Positions 34,303-43,535 of a stretch of DNA of 64,000 nucleotides are shown piece after piece (position 1 is the first letter of the stretch; the number at the start of each line of letters is the position of its first letter). Under the pieces are notes generated by a model, which did not search any database, was not told where the DNA came from, and was given only the letters and a program-made list of their open reading frames with translations. The stretch covers positions 1 to 64,000 of the forward strand of contig NZ_QGGQ01000014.1 in NCBI RefSeq assembly GCF_003148665.1. Direction: 5' to 3'. Source of the stretch: Maribacter polysiphoniae (lineage in GTDB: Bacteria; Bacteroidota; Bacteroidia; Flavobacteriales; Flavobacteriaceae). The translations under genes were made by a program, and so were the position numbers.

Positions 34303-35190
34303 ATGCATCCACAAAATCCATATGGCAATCGGTATGACCTAAAAAGATTGACCGGGCATCATTCCGAATTGCAGCGGTATATCGTTTTGAATCCCTCAGG
34401 GGAGGAGACCATTGATTTTAGTGTTTCCCAGGCCGTATATACCTTGAACAAAGCGATACTCCTGGCCGATTTTAAACTCACCGATTACGAACTGCCAAAA
34501 GGGTATCTCATCCCTCCTATTCCCGGGCGATTGGATTATCTGTTGCATATACGGGATTTTCTTGTGGAGAAATTCGGCATGGATGTAGGTGCTGAATTAC
34601 GGGGACTGGATATTGGCACGGGAGCGAACGGGATCTATTGTATTTTGGGGGGCCAACATTTCAATTGGAACATGGTGGGTTCGGAGAGTGATGCCAACGC
34701 CATAGCCATAGCGAAAGCGAACATACAATCCACCAAAACCTTGCAAGACCGTGTTGAGGTGCGTCACCAAGGGAATAAGGGTTTTCTTTTTAAGGATATT
34801 ATACAACCCGGGGAACAATTTGATTTTACCCTGTGCAATCCACCTTTCCACAGCACTAAGGAAGAAGCCCAAAGAGCTTCGTTTAGAAAACTTAGGAATT
34901 TGGAAGGAGGTATCAACAAACGGGAACTCAAGCTTAATTTCGAGGGACAAGCGAATGAACTCTGGTGTAATGGTGGGGAGGCGCTCTTCATAAAGCGATT
35001 GATCAAGGAAAGTTTGGCGTTCAAAGAACAGGTACGCGTATTTTCCAGTCTGGTCGCCAAGGCGGAAAACCTCCTTAAGATTGAAAAACAACTAAAAAAG
35101 GCCAAAGCGCACTACCACATCACCCCTATGGATCAAGGGAATAAGAAAAGCCGGATTGTTCTGTGGTGGTTTGACTTGAAAACCGCATAA
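34303..35190 (+). CDS. rlmF: 23S rRNA (adenine1618-N6)-methyltransferase RlmF
   Basis: 295 residues from ATG 34303 (MHPQNPYGNRYDLKRLTGHH), the usual RlmF beginning. SAM-binding motif I is LRGLDIGTGANGIY, and the N6-adenine catalytic motif is NPPF in LCNPPFHST. The typical RNLEGG stretch follows. It methylates A1618 of 23S rRNA during assembly. It runs convergent with fabD, with no clear terminator in the 58-bp gap. Confidence 0.94.
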   Translation: MHPQNPYGNRYDLKRLTGHHSELQRYIVLNPSGEETIDFSVSQAVYTLNKAILLADFKLTDYELPKGYLIPPIPGRLDYLLHIRDFLVEKFGMDVGAELRGLDIGTGANGIYCILGGQHFNWNMVGSESDANAIAIAKANIQSTKTLQDRVEVRHQGNKGFLFKDIIQPGEQFDFTLCNPPFHSTKEEAQRASFRKLRNLEGGINKRELKLNFEGQANELWCNGGEALFIKRLIKESLAFKEQVRVFSSLVAKAENLLKIEKQLKKAKAHYHITPMDQGNKKSRIVLWWFDLKTA

Positions 35191-35248
35191 GACCTAGGCA
35201 GTCCCTTAATGATTGTAATTCAAATGGTTAGAAAAGTGTTTTTTCCGA

Positions 35249-36124
35249 TTACGAAATTCCGTTTGTAGTTATATTTTTATGGATTTGACGAACAAGTCCC
35301 CTTAAAAAGTTACCCGGACCGATTTCCGTGAATTCAGTGGCCCCATCCTCTTCCATATGAAGCATCGTATGCCGCCACATTACCGGATGCGTCAATTGGT
35401 CGATCAGGTTTTTTTTGATTTGCCCCACATCATCACACGGTCGCCCTTTGACATTTTGATAAATGGGGCATGTTGGTTTTTTGAATTCCGTTTCCGCCAC
35501 GGCCAAACTAAACTCTTCAACGATAGGTTCCATAAAGGGGGAATGAAAGGCACCACTAACGGGTAGATCTATGATTGCAAGAGCTGCAGGGCGTAGTTTG
35601 TCACACGCATCTTTTAGTGCTTTCTTTTCGCCGGAAATAACAACTTGTTTAAGGGCATTATAATTGGCGGGTACCACGATACCGTCGACATGCTTACAGA
35701 TATCCGATACGATTACATCGTATAATCCTTCCACCACTGCCATGCCCGTATTCTTGTCATCACATACTTTTTGCATAAGTGAGGCCCGCTTGGCGATGAG
35801 TTTCAATGCCGATTCAAAATCCAAGGAACCAATGGCGGCCAAAGCGGATATCTCACCCAAGGAATGTCCGGCGACCATATCGGGCTTAAAGGCACTCCCA
35901 AGGGTTTTGGTTAAAATATAGGAATGTAGAAAAATGGCCGGTTGGGAAAACTGTGTTTGTTTTAAATCCTCATCAGTCCCCTCGAACATGACATCGGTAA
36001 TTGAAAACCCTAAAATAGCGTTGGCTTTTTTAAAATAGTCCTGTGCCAATTCGGATGATTCATATAACGTTTTTCCCATACCGGGAAATTGGGTCCCTTG
36101 CCCAGGGAATAGATATGCATGCAT
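35249..36124 (-). CDS. fabD: Malonyl-CoA:ACP transacylase
   Basis: About 291 residues from the Met at 36124 (MHAYLFPGQGTQFPGMG); an in-frame ATG 9 codons earlier (36151) is possible. The catalytic Ser is in GHSLGE, with the His in GAFHSPFM and the Q of FPGQGTQ forming the oxyanion site. It loads malonyl groups on acyl carrier protein for fatty-acid synthesis. It stands apart from other fab genes here. Confidence 0.95.
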   Translation of the reverse strand: MHAYLFPGQGTQFPGMGKTLYESSELAQDYFKKANAILGFSITDVMFEGTDEDLKQTQFSQPAIFLHSYILTKTLGSAFKPDMVAGHSLGEISALAAIGSLDFESALKLIAKRASLMQKVCDDKNTGMAVVEGLYDVIVSDICKHVDGIVVPANYNALKQVVISGEKKALKDACDKLRPAALAIIDLPVSGAFHSPFMEPIVEEFSLAVAETEFKKPTCPIYQNVKGRPCDDVGQIKKNLIDQLTHPVMWRHTMLHMEEDGATEFTEIGPGNFLRGLVRQIHKNITTNGIS

Positions 36125-36352
36125 ATGCGATGGATTATTAAGAGATTCCACTTAAAGATATTTATAAATATATACGATAGTACAGATTTAGTTGCTAATT
36201 TTTTTAGGATCTCCCACGGGCAGTAGAAAAAAAGGTTGAAATGCAACAATCCCGGATTTTCATAGGGCTTAAAACCCTAGTGTGGAGGCTCTCCTTGTGT
36301 GTTCCCTCCAAGGGGCGTTTGGCTTCCTTTGAAACCGCCAAAGGGCATAAAA

Positions 36353-36386
36353 AAAAGGGAGCGTATAAAAACCTACGTCCCTTTTT
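36353..36386 (-). terminator. Terminator of the NO reductase gene
   Basis: AAAAGGGAGCGTA pairs with TACGTCCCTTTT (one bulged G), 8-base loop, T-run on the minus strand. The rest of 36125-36450 holds one short hairpin (AGGG/CCCT near 36260-36273) and no gene. Confidence 0.7.
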
Positions 36387-36450
36387 CTATTTACAACCAA
36401 TAACAAGCAATAACCTTCAGCACAGACGAAATGGTCTGTACCGATTCGTT

Positions 36451-38670
36451 TTAATTCCTTTTTTTGAGACAGTAGATCGTTTCCTGTATGGTAAACCAGC
36501 AGAAATAGAAAATTCCGACAGAAAAGATCACATCACCGATCATACGTAACCACTTTAAGGTCTGTACCGTTGGTGAATACAATAATTCCGCGTCCCTGGC
36601 AAAAGAATATCCTTTGGTAATCGAAGTGTAGGCTTGTATGATCCCTACCGGTAACAAACTTAAAACGACCATAGCAACCAATCCGATATTCAACCACCAG
36701 AAGGCTCTTTTTAGTTTTATGGAATCCCATACCCTATCGGAATAGAATCGCAGACAAATGATGATGAATCCCATCCCCAACAGACCATAAACACCGAATA
36801 AAGCCGTATGTGCGTGTACCGCGGTGGTATTCAATCCCTGTATGTAGTACAAGGCAATCGGGGGATTGATCAGGAAGCCAAACACGCCGGCGCCCACCAT
36901 ATTCCAGAAAGCAACCGCGATAAAGAAAAATATGGGCCATTTATATTTTTGAATCCATTCCTTGGACTTCAACAAATTCCAGTTTTCACGTATTTCAAAG
37001 CCCATGAGGGTAAGGGGTACTACCTCCAACGCACTGAATGTCGCCCCCAAAGCGATGGCCTGTACGGGTGTTCCTGAATAGTACAAATGGTGCAGTGTTC
37101 CGATGATTCCTCCTGCCAAGAATATAGTTGCCGAGGCAATAGAGGCCCTTCCTGCAGTTTTTGCCGAAAGGATTTTCATCCTCAAGAAGATAAAAGCAAT
37201 GATCACCGTGGCAAAAACCTCGAAGAACCCTTCTACCCAAAGGTGTACCAACCACCATCTCCAATAATTGATGACAGGTAAACTACTGTTTTCACCATAC
37301 ATTAATCCGGAGAAGAAGAACATGCCGATAGCGATCACAGAGATCAAAAGGATGATCAACAAATGTTTTGAATCGTCATTCTTGCGAATGGCAAACAATA
37401 CGTGTCTACCCACCATAAGTACCCAAAGTACCAAACCGATGCCTAGGAAAATCTGCCAGAATCTTCCAAGATCCATGTATTCATATCCTTGGTGACCAAA
37501 AAAGAAGTTGGTGGTTAGATCAAGGAATTGATGTACGCCCAACCACTCCCCCAGTAGTGATCCGAGTACGATGACCAATAGGGCTATGAATAGGAAATTG
37601 ATTCCGAAAACCTGAAATTTCATTTCCTTACCACTGATCATAGGGGCCAGGAACAATCCTGTGGCCAACCATGTGGCAGCAATCCAAAAGACGGCCAATT
37701 GCGTGTGCCATGTCCTTGTGATGGAATAGGGTAAAAAACTTGATAAATCGAACCCGAAGAAAGCCTGCCCCTCAACGGTATAGTGCACGGTTAAAGCCCC
37801 CAAAACCACCTGAAGGGCAATCAATAAGGAGATAACGATAAAGTATTTTAAAACGGATTTCTGTGATTTTGTCAGTACAAGCTTGTCCAAGGGATCATTT
37901 TCTGGATGCAATAGCGCATCGCCCTTTTCATGGTTTCGAATATAATAATAGCTCAATGCCCCAATGAACAATAATAGAAGTACGATCGAAAATCCTGACC
38001 ATATTTGTGAATCGGGTGTAATGGTATTGTCGATCAGGGGTTCGTGCGGCCAATTGGAGGTGTAGGTATACTCCTTATTGGGTCTATTGGTACTTGCTGC
38101 CCATGACGTCCAGAATAAAAAGGCATTTAGCTGTGCCAGCTTTTCGGTGTCTACCAAGGCACCTTCTGGAATCGCATATTTTTCGTGTCCGTTCGAAAAG
38201 ATATCCGCATAGTGTTTTGAATTATTCGCAATAGCGTCAAAACGGGCTTGGGAAATTGTTATGCCTTTATTATCAGGGTTATAGGTGTTGGTCTTTATAT
38301 CTTTGATCAAACGGGCTTTTAATGCCGCCTTACGCTCCACGTCCAAATCGTCGTAGGTGGAATTATAGTCCTTCTTTGCCCAGGCGTTGAGCATAAAAAC
38401 CGCTTCCTTATGAATCCAATCGGCTGTCCAGTCAGGTGCTACATAACTTCCGTGGCCCCAAATGGAACCTACTTCCATGCCCCCTATCGATTCCCATACA
38501 TTCTGCCCTATTTGTATGTCACTTTTTGTTAAGACCGTTTCACCGGTTTCGGCAATAACTACTGTTTCCGGTATCGGCGGTTGTGTTTGATAAACTTCGG
38601 TACCCACCCATATCAAGGCAATAAAGGAGAGTATTACTACGCTGGAAAATCCTATCCAAACTTTTTTCAT
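36451..38670 (-). CDS. norB: Quinol-dependent nitric oxide reductase, single subunit (qNorB)
   Basis: 739 residues from ATG 38670 (MKKVWIGFSSVVILSFIALIWVG); an ATG 12 codons earlier is less likely. A first helix and a periplasmic domain (GQNVWESIGGMEVGSIWGHGSYVAPDW) are followed by 12 to 13 helices of the haem-copper oxidase type, with TRTWHTQLAVFWIA and the HLWVEGFFEVFATV stretch that carry haem and FeB ligands. It reduces NO to N2O using quinol. There is no norC and no denitrification cluster, so the likely role is NO defence. Confidence 0.95.
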   Translation of the reverse strand: MKKVWIGFSSVVILSFIALIWVGTEVYQTQPPIPETVVIAETGETVLTKSDIQIGQNVWESIGGMEVGSIWGHGSYVAPDWTADWIHKEAVFMLNAWAKKDYNSTYDDLDVERKAALKARLIKDIKTNTYNPDNKGITISQARFDAIANNSKHYADIFSNGHEKYAIPEGALVDTEKLAQLNAFLFWTSWAASTNRPNKEYTYTSNWPHEPLIDNTITPDSQIWSGFSIVLLLLFIGALSYYYIRNHEKGDALLHPENDPLDKLVLTKSQKSVLKYFIVISLLIALQVVLGALTVHYTVEGQAFFGFDLSSFLPYSITRTWHTQLAVFWIAATWLATGLFLAPMISGKEMKFQVFGINFLFIALLVIVLGSLLGEWLGVHQFLDLTTNFFFGHQGYEYMDLGRFWQIFLGIGLVLWVLMVGRHVLFAIRKNDDSKHLLIILLISVIAIGMFFFSGLMYGENSSLPVINYWRWWLVHLWVEGFFEVFATVIIAFIFLRMKILSAKTAGRASIASATIFLAGGIIGTLHHLYYSGTPVQAIALGATFSALEVVPLTLMGFEIRENWNLLKSKEWIQKYKWPIFFFIAVAFWNMVGAGVFGFLINPPIALYYIQGLNTTAVHAHTALFGVYGLLGMGFIIICLRFYSDRVWDSIKLKRAFWWLNIGLVAMVVLSLLPVGIIQAYTSITKGYSFARDAELLYSPTVQTLKWLRMIGDVIFSVGIFYFCWFTIQETIYCLKKRN

Positions 38671-38932
38671 GGTTGTTGTTGTTTTTCTTTTCAATAAATA
38701 ATTCAAGCTACAGTGCTCATGCTTTGTGAGCTTTTACTTTGGTTTCGTTGATTTTTTATAGTTGTTTTTTTAACGACATGGTAAAGGGTTGTTGCCCATT
38801 GCTACAGTTGTTGGTTTTTGGTTGTTAATGTTGTTTTCATATGTATTGGCATTAAAAATTCAAAGTCATTGTATCTGTTCAATACACTCCTACCTCAAGG
38901 AGGTTTTGGTGTTGGTCACTTTAATAAAGGAG

Positions 38933-38955
38933 TAAAAGACCTTTTTGTCCTTTTA
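38933..38955. promoter_or_regulatory. Palindrome upstream of norB, site 1
   Basis: TAAAAG (38933-38938), 11-base spacer, CTTTTA (38950-38955), with further matches inside (GAC/GTC-like). It lies about 265-285 bp before the NO reductase start. Candidate binding site for a dimeric NO- or redox-responsive regulator; not matched to a known motif. Confidence 0.35.
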
Positions 38956-39128
38956 ATAAATATCATTTTCCATTCTTTTTAAGTTTTGTAGGTCCATTGC
39001 CCAATATATTAAGAGGTTGGTGGTGAATTCCCTTCCAATCTGTTGGTCAAAAGGCACTTCCCTTTAACTCCATTCGCGATATTTTGAAAACTAAATATCC
39101 CAAATTTCGGGTGCAAATATAATGATAT

Positions 39129-39160
39129 TTTTAAAACGGACTAAAAGGTCCTGTTTAAAA
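39129..39160. promoter_or_regulatory. Palindrome upstream of norB, site 2
   Basis: TTTTAAAACGGAC (39129-39141) and GTCCTGTTTAAAA (39148-39160) match as an inverted repeat at 11 of 13 positions around TAAAAG. The core shares TAAAAG and GGAC/GTCC words with site 1, suggesting one regulator. Confidence 0.4.
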
Positions 39161-39299
39161 TTTGGTTAGTTTTGCTTGGTATAAAGAGGTGCAACGCTAG
39201 CTTAAAGTTAATTCCCCATAAACGACTACTGTGCTCCCATTTATACGAAGCAGAATAAATTATAGGGTGTATTTCACCGGAAATTAAAAGAACGCTATC

Positions 39300-39920
39300 C
39301 TAAAAAATGTTGAATATGACGATGGCATACAGGTAAAAACGTACAAACCGCAATAATCCGAAGAGTAGATAATTCCTAAATCGGTAATGTATGAGTCCGG
39401 CCGCAATACTGGTCATGGCAAAAGGAATGGGTAATAAGGCTCCCACAATAATGAGGAATCCCCCCCATTTTCGGATCATTTTCATATGTTTTGCCATTTT
39501 CACCTCAAAATAAGCCTTCATCGAAGGAACTTTCGAAATGGCCTTGCCCTCAAAAAAGGAAATTATGCCCCCAAGATAGGATATTAGCGCAAGTACCGAC
39601 AAATATAAGATGGGGGTGTCGGTCTTACCGGCCCATGCTATAAAGATTTCCGGGGGAACCAAGCCCAAAAGCGATTCTGTGGCTAGGAAAACACTTAAAA
39701 TAATCAAAGGACTATACGTAGTAGTAATCGAGGTGAATAGATCGTGAAAATCGATTACATACAAATGAACAAGCCATAACCCTATGATAAATAGGGATAT
39801 AGGTACAATGACCTTACCTAAACTGGATTTAATAAATGCGTAAAAACCAGTATAGGAATAGTATTGGTGGAGCAATCTTATTCTAGACTTTTTGGCATTT
39901 AGTTTAGGACTTCGTTCCAT
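39300..39920 (-). CDS. VTT (DedA/SNARE-associated) domain membrane protein
   Basis: 206 residues. A charged N-terminus of about 35 residues precedes four to five hydrophobic segments. The centre has the DedA/VTT pattern of a re-entrant loop: LGLVPPEIFIAWAGK, YLGGIISFFEGK, and later GGFLIIVGALLPIPFAMTSIAAGL. Family members act in lipid scrambling or envelope homeostasis. It lies upstream of the norB leader in the same direction, but over 600 bp away, so no operon is implied. Confidence 0.82.
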   Translation of the reverse strand: MERSPKLNAKKSRIRLLHQYYSYTGFYAFIKSSLGKVIVPISLFIIGLWLVHLYVIDFHDLFTSITTTYSPLIILSVFLATESLLGLVPPEIFIAWAGKTDTPILYLSVLALISYLGGIISFFEGKAISKVPSMKAYFEVKMAKHMKMIRKWGGFLIIVGALLPIPFAMTSIAAGLIHYRFRNYLLFGLLRFVRFYLYAIVIFNIF

Positions 39921-40091
39921 AGTTATCTTAAAAGTTTTTCAATTTTAAAAAGGAGTATAATCGACATGGATTTTTTTGTTAAAACGGCTGTATTACTCCT
40001 GCTATAATTTTTGCAAAAATAAGATACGCTACCAGAAACATTACCAAGGAGTTGTTAAAAGTGCTGTTTCCTACAAAATTCCCCTTACTTC

Positions 40092-41417
40092 CTACAGTAC
40101 CGTCACGCGCACTTTTTTATTCTTTAAGCGGGAATTATTCAGTTTTTGAACCAATTGATTGGCGATGGATAAGGGAACGGCTACAAAGGCACAGTCCTGT
40201 TTTAACTCAATTATACCCAATTGGTCTTTTTTGATACCGCCTTGTTTGAAGAAGAGTCCGGCAATATCACCTTTCGAAATCTTGTCTTTTCTGCCTCCTG
40301 AAACAAAGAGGGTTTCCCAATGCCGGGGGGTTGGTAGGGATTTATGGGGGGTGTTGTTGGAAATATCCACCGTTTCCACATCTTTGATAAATCCGGGTAC
40401 ATATTCTTTTTCCCACTGCAATACATATGCGGTTCCTTTTTCGTTTACACGGGCCGTTCTGCCATTTCTGTGGGTAAACTCTTCTACAGCCCTAGGAAGC
40501 TCATAATGAATGATGTATTTCATTTCTGGAATATCAATTCCCCTAGCCGCCAAATCGGTAGCGATCAAAACTTGACAGGTACCGTTCCTGAACTTGATCA
40601 GCGAGCGTTCCCTATCCCGTTGCTCCATTCCCCCAGAAAAACAGGTGTGATGAATATGGTTTTTGTCCAAAAAGGTACTTACGCGTTCAATACTGTCCTT
40701 AAAGTTGCAAAAAATGATCCCGGGTTCATTGCCAATGTGGTGCAGCAAATCCACCAAGGTTTGTAATTTGTCCTTGTCGGGGGACACCACCGTTTTAATG
40801 GTCAGTCTGGATTCCTTTTTTGTATTCAGGTAATTAATGAAAGTAGGCCCTACACATTGCACAAAATCTGGAATTTCAACACCCTTTGTGGCTGAAGTCA
40901 GAATACGTTTTTCAAGATTTGGCAATTGATTGATGATGGTACTCATTTCTCCCTCAAAACCGGTTTCCAACGATTTGTCAAACTCATCCAATACCAAGGT
41001 CTTGATATCCGTTTTTGAAAAACGGCCACTACCAAAATGGTCCGCGATCCTACCAGGGGTTCCGATTAAGAGGGCCGGAGTGTGTTTCAGTTCGATCTTA
41101 TCCTTGGAGATGGGCCTACCCCCATACACCGCATTCACCTTAAAACCCGAACCCATATCACGCACCACTTGTTCTATCTGTATGGCCAGCTCCCGTGAAG
41201 GTACTAATATCAGGGCCTGTACCTCGGTGCATTCGGGATCCAGGGTCTCGATAAGTGGTAATAAAAAGGCAAGGGTTTTTCCGGTACCCGTGGGGGACAG
41301 CAATACGGTATTTGCCGTTTTTTCGATAACCTCGATCGCTTCCTCCTGCATCGGGTTCAATGCGGGAATTCGTAACTTATCTAAAATATCCTGTTGATTT
41401 CGTATCGTATTGGCCAT
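40092..41417 (-). CDS. DEAD-box RNA helicase with DbpA-type RNA-binding domain
   Basis: 441 residues with two RecA domains: Q motif region (LNPMQEEAI), motif I (SPTGTGKT), Ia (PSRELA), II (DEFD in place of DEAD), III (SAT), then V (ATDLAARGIDIP) and VI (HRNGRTAR). The last 75 residues (VSGGRKDKISKGDIAGLF...) form the DbpA/CsdA-type RNA-recognition fold that docks on rRNA. A role in ribosome assembly or cold response is inferred. Second gene of a two-helicase operon, 5 bp after its partner. Confidence 0.93.
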   Translation of the reverse strand: MANTIRNQQDILDKLRIPALNPMQEEAIEVIEKTANTVLLSPTGTGKTLAFLLPLIETLDPECTEVQALILVPSRELAIQIEQVVRDMGSGFKVNAVYGGRPISKDKIELKHTPALLIGTPGRIADHFGSGRFSKTDIKTLVLDEFDKSLETGFEGEMSTIINQLPNLEKRILTSATKGVEIPDFVQCVGPTFINYLNTKKESRLTIKTVVSPDKDKLQTLVDLLHHIGNEPGIIFCNFKDSIERVSTFLDKNHIHHTCFSGGMEQRDRERSLIKFRNGTCQVLIATDLAARGIDIPEMKYIIHYELPRAVEEFTHRNGRTARVNEKGTAYVLQWEKEYVPGFIKDVETVDISNNTPHKSLPTPRHWETLFVSGGRKDKISKGDIAGLFFKQGGIKKDQLGIIELKQDCAFVAVPLSIANQLVQKLNNSRLKNKKVRVTVL

Positions 41418-41422
41418 AGGTG

Positions 41423-42751
41423 TTACTTCTTTTGGGGGCCCTCGGTTTTAGTATGGGGCGTACCGTGCATCAAATGGTCGGCCAATACTTTTTCTATCAA
41501 TTCCTCTTTGGTCAAATGATGGAAAATGGTCTTTATTTTTTCTTTGGTTTCCCCAGAAACCGTACGGTTGGGCTTGGTTTTGAATATTTTCTTGGCCCAA
41601 AGCACTAAATTTATTTCTTCCCGATCTGCTTCATTTTCTTTCTTCAACTCGGAAAAAACCAGTCCCAATTCCTTTTCGAATTCGGGAATATCAGGAAGTT
41701 CCTCTGCTTGTATGATGCTTAACGAAAGTCCCTTTGCCCCTGCCCTAGCCGTACGGCCACTTCGGTGTACATAGGCTTCATAAGTATCTGGTAGGTGGTA
41801 ATTGACCACATAGGAAATTTCCTTTACGTCGATACCACGGGCCGCTAAATCGGTAGCCACGAGAATATCGATGTATCCTTCCCTGAATTGTCCCATGATC
41901 CGATCTCGGATGCCTTGGGTAAGACTACCATGGATGGCCCCGGAGGAGAATTTATGAATGGCCAATTTCTTCGCCAATTTGTTAACGGCCGCTTTGGTTT
42001 TACAGAAAATAATACCCCGTTGCCCTTCTTTGCCATTCAGAAAATGGAGTAGAACCTCCAACTTTTCAATAGGTGCTACCACAATATATCTATGATCGAT
42101 TCCTTGGTGTCCCATTTGGGCCATATCGGCCTCTAGGTGTACTACGTGTTTCGACATGTAATTCTGAACCAATTGCTTTACGGTTCCAGGCATGGTGGCG
42201 GTAAACAACAATGTCCTTCTCGATTTGGGCATCTCTGCATCTAGGGTATCCAAGTCGGACTTTAAGGCCGTGACCATCTCATCGGCCTCGTCCAAGACCA
42301 AATAGTTCAATTTTTTAATGCTGACGGCCTCACGCTGGATCAAATCGATCAATCGTCCGGGCGTCGCCACAATAATATGGGTCGTTTCTTTTAAGCGTTC
42401 TATTTGGGGTTTTATGGGAATACCACCACAAACGGAGGCAATGGAAATGGCCGGACTGTGGGAGGCATACGAAACGAGGTTCGTGTAAATCTGTTGCCCC
42501 AATTCCCGTGTGGGAGCCAATATAAGCGCCTGGACATCCGTTTTTTCCGGGTTTATCAATTGCAACAAAGGCAGACCGAACGCAGCCGTTTTACCGGTTC
42601 CCGTTTTTGCCAAAGCGACGACATCCTCTTTTTGGTTCAAGAGTATGGGAATGGTCTTTTTCTGGATATCCGTAGGAACGGAAATCTTTAATTCGGTTAG
42701 ACTTTCTAGAAGTTGTTCCTTGATTCCTAAAGCGGAAAATTGATTTGACAT
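41423..42751 (-). CDS. DEAD-box RNA helicase
   Basis: 442 residues from ATG 42751 (MSNQFSALGIKEQLLESL); a longer frame 15 codons upstream adds Cys-rich residues unlike the family. Motif I is AKTGTGKT, II VLDEADEM, III TATMP, V ATDLAARGID, VI HRSGRTAR. The tail is charged and short. It unwinds RNA duplexes in the cytosol. A -7-like TATCTTTG lies at 42778-42771 on the minus strand. It leads the operon with the DbpA-like helicase. Confidence 0.93.
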   Translation of the reverse strand: MSNQFSALGIKEQLLESLTELKISVPTDIQKKTIPILLNQKEDVVALAKTGTGKTAAFGLPLLQLINPEKTDVQALILAPTRELGQQIYTNLVSYASHSPAISIASVCGGIPIKPQIERLKETTHIIVATPGRLIDLIQREAVSIKKLNYLVLDEADEMVTALKSDLDTLDAEMPKSRRTLLFTATMPGTVKQLVQNYMSKHVVHLEADMAQMGHQGIDHRYIVVAPIEKLEVLLHFLNGKEGQRGIIFCKTKAAVNKLAKKLAIHKFSSGAIHGSLTQGIRDRIMGQFREGYIDILVATDLAARGIDVKEISYVVNYHLPDTYEAYVHRSGRTARAGAKGLSLSIIQAEELPDIPEFEKELGLVFSELKKENEADREEINLVLWAKKIFKTKPNRTVSGETKEKIKTIFHHLTKEELIEKVLADHLMHGTPHTKTEGPQKK

Positions 42752-42869
42752 ATAATGAAATGGATTTGCACAAAGATAACTACACGAAATGGGCAATCGT
42801 GTAAAGTGCTGTACTAATTCTTTTTAAAGGCCGTAAATACGCCTTAACAGAAAATGCTTATTCCGCAGT

Positions 42870-43319
42870 TTAAGCTTCCTGAAGGGTTCGTTTTGATTTT
42901 CTGTACGTGTATTTGGGATAGATGGAGCGTTTTGCAAATCGATTCAATTTGTTGGCATTTACCATCTTTATATAAATAGGTTTGGTAACCCCAAAGTATT
43001 CGTACGTCGTTCCATCAGAAAAAGTGATTTCCAAAACCAAGCCGTTATGGATAAACTCAGCAATCCCTGAATTGGAGATGGTCTCAGTATAGGCGTCTCG
43101 ATTCGCAGCCAGGGTTTCTGGGGCGATACTTACCAAAAAATGGTATCCATCAATAATAGAACGACTATTTACTTCAGCCTCTTCCCGTTGGACATCACCT
43201 TCTTGAAACTTATCAGGATGCCATTCCTTTACTAAATTACGGTATGTGGTCTTTAATGTCTTAAGATCGATATCCTTTTCAACACCAAATAGCTTCTTAT
43301 ATTGATTTATACGTTTCAT
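42870..43319 (-). CDS. J-domain protein with C-terminal KTSC domain
   Basis: 149 residues. The N-terminal 60 residues are a J domain with the HPD motif (VKEWHPDKF), which stimulates DnaK. The C-terminal 60 residues (GIAEFIHNGLVLEITFSDGTTYEYFGV ... IYPKYTYRK) are the KTSC domain, a small fold linked to RNA or protein interaction, function unsettled. It is probably a co-chaperone for an RNA-linked client and is divergent from the one-domain helicase gene. Confidence 0.9.
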   Translation of the reverse strand: MKRINQYKKLFGVEKDIDLKTLKTTYRNLVKEWHPDKFQEGDVQREEAEVNSRSIIDGYHFLVSIAPETLAANRDAYTETISNSGIAEFIHNGLVLEITFSDGTTYEYFGVTKPIYIKMVNANKLNRFAKRSIYPKYTYRKSKRTLQEA

Positions 43320-43535
43320 AGTCTTTTTTTACGAGGCGCGAAACTACACCTTTATTCTGAACCACTTAGCGTAAAAACAGGCTTTTTTATTTTGGCTGGA
43401 ACAGCCATGAAAACGGGAAGGGTCCAAAACGTACAAAAGCAACTATTTTGCGAAGAGGATTTCTTTCCATTTCAAGGTGTTATATTTGCCCTGTTCAAAT
43501 GGAACAGTATACCAAACCGTTATCCTTTTAAGCCT

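Larger units (their letters stand above)
38671..39299. other. 629-bp region upstream of norB, no gene
   Basis: No coding frame with recognisable content on either strand. It contains two palindromes (38933-38955 and 39129-39160), listed separately, and is very AT-rich. The length is unusual for this window, so long-range regulation or a small RNA is possible. Confidence 0.5.

Noticed and set aside
34597-35091. 164-codon frame antisense to rlmF
   Set aside because: No family signature; rlmF is certain on the other strand.
36241-36549. 102-codon plus-strand frame overlapping the norB terminator
   Set aside because: Runs through a clear hairpin terminator and the end of norB; no domain.
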